Shown here: in pieces, positions 16,822-25,132 of the stretch
Position numbering within the stretch: position 1 is the stretch's first letter
How the letters are laid out: every line of letters begins with the position of its first letter
From: CAYNRA01 sp046296415
GTDB taxonomy: Bacteria; Bacteroidota; Bacteroidia; Cytophagales; Spirosomataceae
Length of the DNA stretch: 64,000 bases
Direction: 5' to 3'
Assembly (NCBI GenBank): GCA_046296415.1
Contig: JBKBLN010000001.1
Span: 1,054,001-1,118,000, forward strand
Notes under the pieces: generated by a model
Databases searched by the model: none
What the model was told of the DNA's origin: nothing
What the model saw: the letters and a program-made list of their open reading frames with translations, nothing else
Translations under genes and position numbers: made by a program

Positions 16822-17538
16822 CTAAAAAATTAAATAATAATCCTGTAAAAGTTTTTTAAATCTCGGATGGTAAACGGAATTGGATTCATAAATCGGGAAT
16901 TCGGTCTCATCCACTAGCTTTGCTTTTTCTTTTTTGATTTCCCAATATTCTCTCGAAATGGGATGTTTCGGACTATGACGAGTCCTAATCTTTTGATGTA
17001 CTGAAAGAGAAAATTCGAGGATTAGGGGTTCTATTCGTTGCATTTCATGCGGTGGTAATAAAATCCAGGCAGATCCTCCCGGTGCTAAAAGGGCCTTTAT
17101 TTGGCTGATTAACTCCCGTGAGGTTAAGGTTTCTTGATGGTGCGCTTGCCTTTTGGCTATTACCGGTGAAACCAAATGGTCGGTATAAAAAGGAGGATTA
17201 CAAACGATCCCATCAAATAAGGTATCTGGCGGGATAAATTCTTGAATAGCTCTGGGCACTACCTGGATTTGCGTTTGGAATGTGGGATTAATCGATAAAT
17301 TGAAATCCATTTGAGAGATAGCTTGGGGCTCATTTTCGACAGCCGTAATCTGAGCTTGGGGATATTTCTGGGCAAGCATGAATGACAACAATCCAGTTCC
17401 AGCGCCAATGTCCAAAATCGTTTTTGGAGTTGGGTAGGTGGCTAATGCCCCTAAAAGGCAAGCATCGGTACACACCTTCATGGCTGCCTTGTCTTGGTGA
17501 ATAGTAAATTGTTTGAATTTGAAAAAGGATTGTTTCAT
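16822..17538 (-). CDS. trmN6: tRNA1(Val) (adenine(37)-N6)-methyltransferase
   Basis: This 238-residue Rossmann-fold methyltransferase of the YfiC/TrmN6 group methylates N6 of adenine 37 in tRNA1-Val. The SAM-binding motif I is ILDIGAGTGLLSFMLA (residues 40-55) and the adenine N6-methylation motif is NPPFY near 133 (GIVCNPPFY). The N-terminal FKFKQFTIHQDKAAMKVCTDACLLGA is characteristic of this family. Its ATG overlaps the RNase H stop by four bases, so translation is probably coupled. Confidence 0.92.
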   Translation of the reverse strand: MKQSFFKFKQFTIHQDKAAMKVCTDACLLGALATYPTPKTILDIGAGTGLLSFMLAQKYPQAQITAVENEPQAISQMDFNLSINPTFQTQIQVVPRAIQEFIPPDTLFDGIVCNPPFYTDHLVSPVIAKRQAHHQETLTSRELISQIKALLAPGGSAWILLPPHEMQRIEPLILEFSLSVHQKIRTRHSPKHPISREYWEIKKEKAKLVDETEFPIYESNSVYHPRFKKLLQDYYLIF

Positions 17539-18146
17539 TTTCGTCCAAAGTCTGCAGGATTTTCACCCCATTCCTCAGTTTCCCACTTGATGATTGGATT
17601 CTTAAAACGGTGTGTGGCTAGCCAAGTTTCTGCTCGTTCAATTAGGTCAAAAACCTCGGCATTACGGGTTGTCCGTTCCAGTTTTGTGTTGGCCTTTTTT
17701 TTTCGAATCCACGAGATAGCCGTCATGGAATCGGAATAAATGGGAAGTTCAGAGTTTTGTTTGGCCAATAATGCCAAGGCATGGACTATAGCTAAAAATT
17801 CTCCAATGTTGTTGGTTGCATCTGGAAATGGGCCCTTGAGAAACAAACGGGCTCCCGTTAATAAATAGACCCCTTGGTATTCCATGTCTCCCGTTTTGGT
17901 GTTCCATGCAGCATCCACTGCCACCGCGTTACGATCAAAATTGCCAGCGGCAGGGGTAATTTTGTTTTTTTTAATGGTTTGATAATACCCTTTTTGTAAG
18001 GCTTTTTCTGCCTCCTCACGAGACTCAAATGATTTGTACTGGGCGTCGCTTAAACCATCAATTTGTTCTTTGCAGGACTCCCAAGTGCTGAAAATGCCGG
18101 TTTGTCGACCTTTCCAGACGACATAAAATTTTGGTTTTTTTGACAT
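17535..18146 (-). CDS. rnhA: ribonuclease H, type HI with N-terminal viroplasmin domain
   Basis: The 203-residue enzyme cuts RNA in RNA-DNA hybrids. Residues 1-50 form a viroplasmin/caulimovirus-type domain (KFYVVWKGRQTGIFSTWESC) that in relatives binds hybrids. The RNase HI domain follows, with the four acidic active-site residues in place: D78 (AVAVDAAWN), E116 (NIGEFLAI), D139 (IYSDSMTA) and D199 (NPADF). It lies 2 bases after the D-Ala-D-Ala ligase-like gene and overlaps trmN6 by 4 bases. Confidence 0.94.
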   Translation of the reverse strand: MSKKPKFYVVWKGRQTGIFSTWESCKEQIDGLSDAQYKSFESREEAEKALQKGYYQTIKKNKITPAAGNFDRNAVAVDAAWNTKTGDMEYQGVYLLTGARLFLKGPFPDATNNIGEFLAIVHALALLAKQNSELPIYSDSMTAISWIRKKKANTKLERTTRNAEVFDLIERAETWLATHRFKNPIIKWETEEWGENPADFGRK

Positions 18147-18148
18147 GT

Positions 18149-19906
18149 TTATTGTATCATCACTTCTTCCCCTTCTCCTACATAATACAGTGAATCGACA
18201 TGCTCAGCCACCTGTTGCTCATCCCATTTTTCAAGTTGCCAGGCCGAGGGCTTAGACGAAATCGCGGGGATCTGAATTCTGAATTCCTCAGCTACTTGTT
18301 GCCATTCTGGGCTGGGTTTGTGCCGAAGAACCTCTTTAAACAATTCAAAGGAGGAAAAATACATCCATGGTTGTGGAATTCGGATAATTTGCCCGTTGGA
18401 GGCAAGGCACAGAGCTTCTAGGTGGACCCCTGGAAATGGCTTTTGGGTCATTTCAATCATTTTCTGTTGTGCCAACAAATAATGCTGGGCGTCCTCCTCA
18501 AACAAGATACCCATAGAAGGTTGATCTTGGGTTTGGACTTTGGAAAGCAATTCCCTCAGACGTTCCAACTTGGGGAGCAGAATAGCTGCAGGCATGGGAG
18601 CATCCAAACGCTGTTGGAGGGATCGTTGAATAAGATAGGTTAGAAATTGGCTTGGTGAAAATCCCAATGTGGCCACCTGACGAAGCGTCAAAGACCATTC
18701 CGTAAGGTACGGTGTGGTATCCACTGAAAATATTCGAATTTGTTGGGTATTGGAAATGACCCCTCGGATTTGAAGAAGGAATGTTTGGTCAAAGAGTTGA
18801 GAAGCTTGAATAACCTGATTTCGAAGTTCCTCAGCCAAACTTAAAGGTAATTCCATCGGAATATAATGCTCTTCTCCGTCCGACTGAAGAATACGCTCCA
18901 AGGGCTCCAATAGGTGCATCGTCCCGGTGATGTCCTGAAACAGTGTGCAAAAAAATTCTCGACCGTGGGCATAACTTTCAAAAATAACATCCGAAGGTTG
19001 CTTGGCCGATCGTAGAGTGATCGAAGAGCGGTCGGTGGTTTCAAATACAGTATTTAAATGGTCGAGGACGTCCGCAGGATGATCGATTGATTGTCCCTCT
19101 GGACTAGTTAAAGGGAAAATAAATCCTTTTTCAACCTGGTGGATGCGTTCGATGGCATGCTTTTTCTGCCGGGAGGTCAGTTTAACCCATTCCTTCTTTG
19201 AAAAAGTAACCTCGCCGAAGCATAGTTGCATGGCTCGATTAAATTCTTCAAGACTCCGTTTTTTTATAGATGCATGATGTGAAAAATAGGAACGATGTGG
19301 ATTACTGATGAAGAACGGGAATCCAATGGTGTGAATGGTTTCTAAAAATATCGTATTACTATCTTCCGATTGCCATTTGGTGTAAGGCAAACAGGATTGA
19401 TGGTAGGCGGCAGGTTGAAAAGGACGAAGGAGTTCAACCAAAATTTTTCGGTTGTTTGCACGAACGCTGTCAACAAGTCCAGATCCGGTATAGGGAACTT
19501 GGTGCCACTCCAATAAGCCTTGTAATTGGCCAGCCTCCGCTTCAGAACCATACAAGGCCAGAAAAGCAAGATCAATGTACTCGGATAATTGCTCGGCTCG
19601 AACTTGCTTTCCTATTTTATAAACAAGCTTGTAGAGTTGTGTTTCATTTAGATTACCTAAATTCTCAAGATAAACACGAAAGCCTCGGTTGAGATTTCGC
19701 GAGGGATAAAATCGATGGGTGCTCTCATCCGTAAGAATGGAGTTTTCCACCAAGATGAAGTTTCCTTTGGAATCAACGAAGATAAGGGTAATGTCAAAAA
19801 TACGTCGATCAAAAAAAGGAAGGGCTTGTTTTACCCAAAGAAACGAATTTTCTCTCTCTGCGGATGGGCCGCCAAAAAGGATACCGATGCGAAGCTTGTC
19901 ACTCAT
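18149..19906 (-). CDS. D-alanine-D-alanine ligase homologue (ATP-grasp) with altered active site
   Basis: The 585-residue protein aligns by eye with D-Ala-D-Ala ligases through residue about 430, then has an extra domain of about 150 residues I do not recognise. Preserved are GGPSAERE (12-19), LLEWHQVPYTGSG (131-143), an FESYAHGRE segment (309-317) and the C-terminal order of the fold. Changed are the HG..GEDG motif, here YGSEAEAG (119-126), the ATP-grasp lysine and glycine-rich loop (around 195-215), and the metal site, where ligases have Glu-Val-Asn-Thr-x-Pro-Gly and this has SVDTTPY (394-400). An insertion (about 230-305) separates the ATP-grasp halves. It is probably not an active Ddl. 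Genes for RNase H and trmN6 follow closely. Folding and descent are well supported; the role is unknown. Confidence 0.75.
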   Translation of the reverse strand: MSDKLRIGILFGGPSAERENSFLWVKQALPFFDRRIFDITLIFVDSKGNFILVENSILTDESTHRFYPSRNLNRGFRVYLENLGNLNETQLYKLVYKIGKQVRAEQLSEYIDLAFLALYGSEAEAGQLQGLLEWHQVPYTGSGLVDSVRANNRKILVELLRPFQPAAYHQSCLPYTKWQSEDSNTIFLETIHTIGFPFFISNPHRSYFSHHASIKKRSLEEFNRAMQLCFGEVTFSKKEWVKLTSRQKKHAIERIHQVEKGFIFPLTSPEGQSIDHPADVLDHLNTVFETTDRSSITLRSAKQPSDVIFESYAHGREFFCTLFQDITGTMHLLEPLERILQSDGEEHYIPMELPLSLAEELRNQVIQASQLFDQTFLLQIRGVISNTQQIRIFSVDTTPYLTEWSLTLRQVATLGFSPSQFLTYLIQRSLQQRLDAPMPAAILLPKLERLRELLSKVQTQDQPSMGILFEEDAQHYLLAQQKMIEMTQKPFPGVHLEALCLASNGQIIRIPQPWMYFSSFELFKEVLRHKPSPEWQQVAEEFRIQIPAISSKPSAWQLEKWDEQQVAEHVDSLYYVGEGEEVMIQ

Positions 19907-19934
19907 TGTTTTGGTCGTTCTAGAGAGTAATATA

Positions 19935-19942
19935 CAAATTTA
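19935..19942 (-). promoter_or_regulatory. Bacteroidota -7 box for the Ddl-like/rnhA/trmN6 run
   Basis: TAAATTTG on the minus strand matches TAnnTTTG exactly, 28 bases before the Ddl-like start. A TTTG lies 26 bases upstream, longer than the usual spacing. Confidence 0.5.
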
Positions 19943-20003
19943 CCAAGAAAATTGCTTAATCCCCAGAACAAATACCGAAGAACGGGTTGAATTTATCGCG
20001 AAA

Positions 20004-20255
20004 CTACTTGGAAAGCGGGGTTAGATTGACAGCTTCCACTTTATTAATTTCAGGAATGGCTTTTAGTATGGCTTCTTCGAGACCTGCTTTAAAGGTCATA
20101 GCCGACATAGGACATGAGCTACATGATCCTTCTAACTCTAGCCGAACGGTCATGTCTTCAGTCACCTCCAATATCTTAACATTTCCACCGTCTGCCTTTA
20201 AATAGGGTCGAACAGTTTCGAGTGCGGATTCAATGCGTGAGATAAGATTATCCAT
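20004..20255 (-). CDS. NifU-like C-terminal domain, iron-sulfur scaffold
   Basis: The 83-residue protein is a stand-alone NifU C-terminal domain, a cytosolic iron-sulfur cluster scaffold or carrier. The family signature is complete: RPYLKADGGNVKILEV (16-31) and the cluster-binding CSSCPMSAMTFKAGLE with the two cysteines at about 45 and 48. Length is normal. It lies downstream of Mrp, an iron-sulfur cluster carrier ATPase, but with a CAP-domain gene between them. It probably passes clusters to targets such as the aconitase at 26686-28956 (inference). Confidence 0.93.
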   Translation of the reverse strand: MDNLISRIESALETVRPYLKADGGNVKILEVTEDMTVRLELEGSCSSCPMSAMTFKAGLEEAILKAIPEINKVEAVNLTPLSK

Positions 20256-20313
20256 GGGTTTACTTTAGGTTGTAAAAGTATAAAAAATAGGCCAGATTCG
20301 CAAAAAAGAGGCC

Positions 20314-20781
20314 TTAATTGCCGTTTTTAGGCCGAATGAACATTTGTGTATAATGTCCTTGGTATTCTCCAATACCCATGTCGGTGACGAGCGGATGGAG
20401 TAAATTTTGGCAATGTCCTGGTGAATTTTTCCAGTTGAGTACCACTTCTGAGGGTGTTGGCTTAAATCCTTTGGCCAGAAATATATTTTCTGCTGCATTG
20501 ATCCACCCAATCCCTGCTTGATTCAAGCGATCCACCAGATTGTTCCCAGAGGGAGATACATGGTGGAAATAACCTTTTATGGCCATATCCTCGCTGTGTT
20601 TTTGTGCTAGGTGAGCAAGTTTTACATTCCATTGCACCGGTTGTACAGGTGGATAATATCGGTTTCCGCAGATACATCCTTGTGACCGAATTTTGTTCAC
20701 CTCCCGAAGCCATATTTCTGGGGCTGAGTAGGTATTTTGCCAGTACCAACACAGCCCCAAAATCAAGTGGATGATTACCAT
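20314..20781 (-). CDS. secreted CAP-domain (SCP-like) protein
   Basis: The 155-residue protein has a short hydrophobic N terminus (MVIIHLILGLCWYW) that could be a signal peptide, then a CAP domain covering almost the whole chain. Visible CAP features are EVNKIRSQGC, WNVKLAHLAQKHSEDMA, YFHHVSPSGNNLVDRL, AAENIFLAKG and the closing MGIGEYQGHYTQMFI. The conserved His and Glu of the CAP cavity are present (HHVSPSG, AAEN, GHC). Cysteines at about 36 and 38, in the IRSQGCICG segment, and at 124 may form disulfides outside the cytoplasm. The role of bacterial CAP proteins is mostly unknown. It interrupts an otherwise logical mrp-nifU pair. Confidence 0.85.
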   Translation of the reverse strand: MVIIHLILGLCWYWQNTYSAPEIWLREVNKIRSQGCICGNRYYPPVQPVQWNVKLAHLAQKHSEDMAIKGYFHHVSPSGNNLVDRLNQAGIGWINAAENIFLAKGFKPTPSEVVLNWKNSPGHCQNLLHPLVTDMGIGEYQGHYTQMFIRPKNGN

Positions 20782-20820
20782 TTTTTATTTCAACAAACGG
20801 TCTTGGGACCTAAAACGTAT

Positions 20821-21927
20821 CTAAGCACCCACTTTTACGCGTTCGGTTGCTGGTGCTTGTGCGTTTCGAATGGCCACCTGTTGTGCGAGGGCCTCAGCTG
20901 CTTGCTGAAATGCACGTGTGGTGATTTCCTCTCGATCCATCCATACTGGCCGACCGGCATCTCCTCCCTCTCGAATGCGTTGAACCAAGGGAATTTGACC
21001 AATTACGGGGCAATCGAATTGCTCGGATAGTTGGTTAGCCCCTCCTTGTCCAAAAATAAAATATTGATTATTTGGTAGTTCGGCAGGGGTAAAGTAGGCC
21101 ATATTTTCGATGATACCCAACAAGGGCACATTGATCTGTGGTTGTTTGAACATCGCCATTCCTTTCATGGCGTCTGCCAAAGCTACTTTTTGAGGGGTAG
21201 TGACCACCACGGCACCTGTAACGGGTACCGTCTGAACCAAGGTTAAATGAATATCACTTGTACCGGGAGGTAAATCAATGAGTAAATAGTCCAATTCACC
21301 CCAATCCACATCACCAAAAAATTGACGAAGTGCTTGGCTGGCCATGGGGCCTCGCCAAACCACTGCGCTATCTGGTGGAGTCAAGAAGCCTATGGATATG
21401 AGCTTGATGCCATATTGCATGATGGGAGAGATCATATTCTTCCCGTCCTTCTGCGTAATTAATGGCTGCATGTCCTCTGCACCAAACATCACAGGAATCG
21501 ACGGTCCCGAAATGTCGGCATCGATGATTCCGACCTTAGCACCTGCTTCTTTTAGTGCCATGGCCAAGTTGACCGTTACGGTCGATTTCCCGACACCTCC
21601 CTTTCCTGATGAAATGGCAATGATATTCTTTACCCCTGGGAGGGTTGGCGCATTCTCTCGGATGGAGGTAACATCAGCGGTCATGTTGATCCGGACGTCC
21701 ACTTCCGGTGCTAGGTGGGTATGGATAGCTTGAGTGCAATCTTGTTTTATCTTTTCCTTTAGAGGGCAAGCGGGGGTGGTTAATACCACGGTAAACGAGA
21801 CTTGGTTAACACCTACCTCTACGTCACGTATCATGTTTAATGTGACCAAATCTTTTTTTAGATCAGGCTCTTGCACGTGGCCCAATGCATAGAGTACTTT
21901 TTCTTTCGTGATTGTCAATTCACCCAT
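20821..21927 (-). CDS. mrp: Mrp/ApbC-type iron-sulfur cluster carrier ATPase
   Basis: The 368-residue cytosolic P-loop ATPase has an N-terminal MIP18/DUF59 domain (about 1-85) and a Mrp/NBP35 ATPase domain. The deviant Walker A is GKGGVGKSTVTVNLA near residue 110, followed by IIDADISGPSIPVMFG and LIDLPPGTSDIHLT. Mrp binds a bridging iron-sulfur cluster through CxxC in many bacteria; here that place reads ENMAYFTPAELPNN without the CxxC, which I believe is common in Bacteroidota members. The C-terminal tail is ordinary. Its function is iron-sulfur cluster transfer, in line with NifU nearby. Confidence 0.93.
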   Translation of the reverse strand: MGELTITKEKVLYALGHVQEPDLKKDLVTLNMIRDVEVGVNQVSFTVVLTTPACPLKEKIKQDCTQAIHTHLAPEVDVRINMTADVTSIRENAPTLPGVKNIIAISSGKGGVGKSTVTVNLAMALKEAGAKVGIIDADISGPSIPVMFGAEDMQPLITQKDGKNMISPIMQYGIKLISIGFLTPPDSAVVWRGPMASQALRQFFGDVDWGELDYLLIDLPPGTSDIHLTLVQTVPVTGAVVVTTPQKVALADAMKGMAMFKQPQINVPLLGIIENMAYFTPAELPNNQYFIFGQGGANQLSEQFDCPVIGQIPLVQRIREGGDAGRPVWMDREEITTRAFQQAAEALAQQVAIRNAQAPATERVKVGA

Positions 21928-21986
21928 GGAACTAGGAATTTTGATGGTATTCTTCTAAAACTGAACAACCTTGTATCAAAATAAGT

Positions 21987-22970
21987 TTAGGCAAGCTGGC
22001 TTAATTGTTGGTCGACCCAGATTCTTTCCTCTGATAAATCGGCTGGGCCATGCAGATTTTCCAAATGTGTTTTTGTTTGCTGTAAAAAACGAATATGGCT
22101 AGCTGAACCAGGATATTGAGGACGATGCATCAAGTTTTGATGTACCTTTTGCCATTTGGATAGCCAATCTTGAGTTTCTTCCCCAAAAAAAGTAGAACCA
22201 AAAACCTTAAAAATGTGATCCAAGGCTACCTCGTTGGGATGGATGAGGTCAGGCTGATAAAATCGGTAGTCTCGTAAATCGTCCATCATTATTTCGAAGC
22301 TTGGGAAGTAGGCAACGTGTGTATATTTTTCGACCAATTCATGGCAAGCGTATCGAAGTATACTTTTACTTACAGAATTCCCCTGGAGGGTCTCTTTGAT
22401 ATGGCGTACTGGGCTTACCGTTAAGATAATTTTGATCTTCCCATTGTACACCAGTAATTGGTCGATTAAGGCAGATAGCGATTGAACAATTTCCAGGGGT
22501 CTCAAAAGTTCTTTTTTAAAGTCTTTGGCCGGCCGTTTATGGCAATTGGAAATGACACTTAAATTGGGTTTTAGTTTGAATACATAGGCTGTACCAAGGG
22601 TGAGTACGAGTACATTGGTTTTTCGTAGATATTGATGAACTTGCTGGTGCGAGGATTCAATCTTTTTTTCCAATTCTTCCCGGCTGGATGCCCACCAATG
22701 GGCATGGTAATCATGATGGTGCCAAACCGATTCGTTTTCCCAAAACAAATGATTGGGTATGGCCTGCTGAGACATAGAATGCCTCAGCAGTTTTGCCATT
22801 GACAATGGATTGTACACCGTACCAAATGGATTGGAAAGGCATTTGAATTTGTTTTGTTCTAATTTTAGCCCTAGGAAGTCAGAAAAGCACGAGCCTAGAG
22901 TTAAAATAGAGGAGTCCAGTCCCAACTGAAATGGAGAGGAAGGGGCTTCCAGGGAAGTTCTTAAGTACAT
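21987..22970 (-). CDS. GSCFA-domain protein
   Basis: The 327-residue protein consists of one GSCFA domain, an SGNH-hydrolase-like fold. The name-giving motif is LTLGSCFSDFLG near residues 25-36, which also holds the likely nucleophile serine region; further conserved segments are NPFGTVYNP, LTLGTAYVFKL, LTVSPVRHIKE and HPNEVALDHIF, where the aspartate-x-x-histidine-like pair of SGNH enzymes would be expected (PDLIHPNE). It has no signal peptide and is presumably cytosolic. Substrates of GSCFA proteins are not known to me. It is upstream of mrp by 59 bases on the same strand. Confidence 0.88.
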   Translation of the reverse strand: MYLRTSLEAPSSPFQLGLDSSILTLGSCFSDFLGLKLEQNKFKCLSNPFGTVYNPLSMAKLLRHSMSQQAIPNHLFWENESVWHHHDYHAHWWASSREELEKKIESSHQQVHQYLRKTNVLVLTLGTAYVFKLKPNLSVISNCHKRPAKDFKKELLRPLEIVQSLSALIDQLLVYNGKIKIILTVSPVRHIKETLQGNSVSKSILRYACHELVEKYTHVAYFPSFEIMMDDLRDYRFYQPDLIHPNEVALDHIFKVFGSTFFGEETQDWLSKWQKVHQNLMHRPQYPGSASHIRFLQQTKTHLENLHGPADLSEERIWVDQQLSQLA

Positions 22971-23149
22971 TTTATGGGTAGTGGTTACTTGTCAAAAAGT
23001 ATTGGCAGTACAAGATAAAAAGAAAGTCGCCTAAATCCATTGTTTATAAGGGACTTTTGATAATTCTACCGGAGGGTATGCGTTCAATTTGTTGGTTTTT
23101 CTGTTACTTTGCATAAAATATATTGGATTCTTTACGTTAGTAACCACGT

Positions 23150-24331
23150 ATGAAATTATTTGATCAGTACGACATCATCTTCACATCCTCGCGTTTAGCT
23201 GCTTTTGAAAGTTTAGTTGATCAACCTTCAGGGGATTTACCCAAGGCAGTCAAAGGGGTGTATTATACCTTGGTTGCGGGACTAATACGGAGAAGCCAAA
23301 GTTCCATGGGAAGCAATCTTTTGTTTAATCAGGTTTCCAATGCGGTGGAGCCCGGTTCTTTTATTGATACATTGGATGCTTTATTCCTTGACAGAAAAAA
23401 GGCCGAACAAGCACAAGAAAAAGGCTTAAAGGTGATCAGCCAGATTTTTCCGGCTTTTAAAAGTCCGCTTATTAGTACCCTTGGCTCCTATGCGGGAGTG
23501 AATAAACAATCGGCCACTTGGGTGATTAGCTTGGTCACTCAAGTCCTGATGGACTCATTAGCTAAGATTACCAAGGAGGAACAGTTTGACGCAAATGACC
23601 TAATTTATTTTATTCAGAAACACCAGGAACCTCTGTTTACATCGTCACCTGAGGGTTTGCTAGATAAGATGGTCCCAGCTCTTGGTTTGCAGGATCTTCA
23701 AAATCAAAAATTGATGCCGGTTCAAAAAAAGACCCCTGCACCTACGTTGAAAAAAGAGGAACAGAATGAGGAGGAGGAAGTAAGTTCTGGCCAATTGGTT
23801 TCGGGAAAAATGTTGTTTTTGGGGATTTTAGTGGTGGCCGCTATTGCTGGGGGTATTTATTGGTATCAACAACAACCTACTTCCGCACCAGAGACCACGG
23901 TTGCCACAGGTGAGGAAGAGATCTCACCTGAGCAAATTGACTCCCTATTAAAAGCCACAGAGCCAGTAAAAGAGGAAGTTTCGGCAGATACTCCTGTATT
24001 TTTCCCTGAAATGGTATCCTATGTGGCCGATAGTACGCAACCTGCCGGGAAGCGATTCATCACTCCGGAGCTCGCTTTTTCCATTGGGCAAACTCAACCA
24101 GATAGTAGTGCTCAAGCTGCTGTGGAAGCTCTAGCTCAAATGATGGTTACATATCCAAAACTTGAATTGAAGATCGAAGGATATGGGACACGACCTGATC
24201 CGAAGTTGGGATTAAAACGGGCAACTGGATTGAAAAAGACGCTATTAGCGGCAGGAATCGATAACCGACGAATCGATGCAGTTGGAGTTCCAGATGGTAA
24301 GAAAATGGCACTCGTTGTGATTAAAAAGTAA
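23150..24331 (+). CDS. DUF937-transmembrane-OmpA-like fusion protein
   Basis: The 393-residue protein joins three parts. Residues about 5-160 form a DUF937 domain (helical, with DLPKAVKGVYYTLVAGLIRRS and a Gly/Ser-rich end). A Glu-rich linker leads to one transmembrane helix (221-239). Beyond it, an acidic spacer leads to an OmpA-like C-terminal domain (about 300-393, with PELAFSIGQTQPDSSAQ, KIEGYGTRPD and NRRIDAVGV), which in relatives binds peptidoglycan. The layout suggests DUF937 in the cytoplasm and the OmpA domain in the periplasm. The usual DxxG...R diaminopimelate contacts are only partly recognisable. It overlaps the convergent Nudix gene by 11 bases. Confidence 0.85.
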   Translation: MKLFDQYDIIFTSSRLAAFESLVDQPSGDLPKAVKGVYYTLVAGLIRRSQSSMGSNLLFNQVSNAVEPGSFIDTLDALFLDRKKAEQAQEKGLKVISQIFPAFKSPLISTLGSYAGVNKQSATWVISLVTQVLMDSLAKITKEEQFDANDLIYFIQKHQEPLFTSSPEGLLDKMVPALGLQDLQNQKLMPVQKKTPAPTLKKEEQNEEEEVSSGQLVSGKMLFLGILVVAAIAGGIYWYQQQPTSAPETTVATGEEEISPEQIDSLLKATEPVKEEVSADTPVFFPEMVSYVADSTQPAGKRFITPELAFSIGQTQPDSSAQAAVEALAQMMVTYPKLELKIEGYGTRPDPKLGLKRATGLKKTLLAAGIDNRRIDAVGVPDGKKMALVVIKK

Positions 24332-25037
24332 AAAGCGTTTCTCTAAATAGCCCGTCCACATTCGTTACAAATGCTTGTAAGTCTTGGACGGGTTTTTTCT
24401 TGACTTGATACAAATAAGCTCCCTTTTTGGAGTATCCCTTCTGTTTTTCTTCCAGCCGTTCAAGAATGTCTAAGGACAGTATCTTTCGACTGAAATTTCG
24501 TTTATCAAATGTAGTTTGGTAAATGGCCTCGTATAACTTTTGAAGTTGGGGTAGGGTAAATTTGTCTGGGAGTAATTCAAAACCAACGGGGTGAAACGCG
24601 GCTTTTCTACGCAATGCTTGAATAGCCACCTCGATCATTTCTTGGTGATCAAACAACAAATTGGGTAATTCTTGAAGTCCAAACCATTCGGCTTGATAGG
24701 CATCCGAAATGGTAGCTTCATAGTCATGGACGTTAATTAAGGCATAATACGTCACGGAAACAGTCCGTTCTATCGGATCCCGCATCGGTTCCCCAAATGC
24801 ATAGAGTTGTTCAAGGTAAATTTGCTTTAGACCCGTCAGTTGGAATAAAATCCGGGAAGCGGCTTGATCCAAACTTTCGTTGGGTTCTAGCCATCCACCC
24901 ATTAACGACCAATGATCTGCTTGGGTTTCAAGCCCACGTTTTACCAACAGACACTTCAACGTTTCGCCATCAAAACCAAAAATGATGGAATCGAGTGCCA
25001 CCAAGCATTTGGTCTGTTGTTTGTATAAGTCTAACAT
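24321..25037 (-). CDS. Nudix-domain transcriptional regulator, NrtR/AraR-like, inactive Nudix box
   Basis: The 238-residue protein has an N-terminal Nudix domain (about 10-145) and a C-terminal winged helix (about 155-225, with LPDKFTLPQLQKLYEAIYQ and DKRNFSRKIL), the architecture of NrtR and of the Bacteroides arabinose regulator AraR. In the Nudix box GX5EX7REUXEEXGU, G48, E54, R62 and G69 are kept, but the catalytic glutamates are replaced by I63, Q66 and L67. Hydrolysis is therefore unlikely, and a ligand-binding repressor is the better reading. The effector (sugar or NAD-related) cannot be told. It is divergent from an ABC ATPase gene with a 95-base shared spacer. Confidence 0.85.
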   Translation of the reverse strand: MLDLYKQQTKCLVALDSIIFGFDGETLKCLLVKRGLETQADHWSLMGGWLEPNESLDQAASRILFQLTGLKQIYLEQLYAFGEPMRDPIERTVSVTYYALINVHDYEATISDAYQAEWFGLQELPNLLFDHQEMIEVAIQALRRKAAFHPVGFELLPDKFTLPQLQKLYEAIYQTTFDKRNFSRKILSLDILERLEEKQKGYSKKGAYLYQVKKKPVQDLQAFVTNVDGLFRETLFTF

Positions 25038-25104
25038 CGGGAATCACATGGATTAAAAAAGCATGAATCTGCAAATTTGTCAACTTTTTCGGTTATTTGG
25101 CATG

Positions 25105-25112
25105 TATATTTG
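25105..25112 (+). promoter_or_regulatory. Bacteroidota -7 box for the ABC ATPase gene
   Basis: TATATTTG matches TAnnTTTG exactly, about 20 bases before the ABC start. A TTTG lies 25 bases upstream. The spacer also holds the palindrome CAAATTTG (25072-25079), part of a near-match -7 box for the divergent regulator gene. Confidence 0.5.
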
Positions 25113-25132
25113 TTAAAAATGAAAAATAGAAA

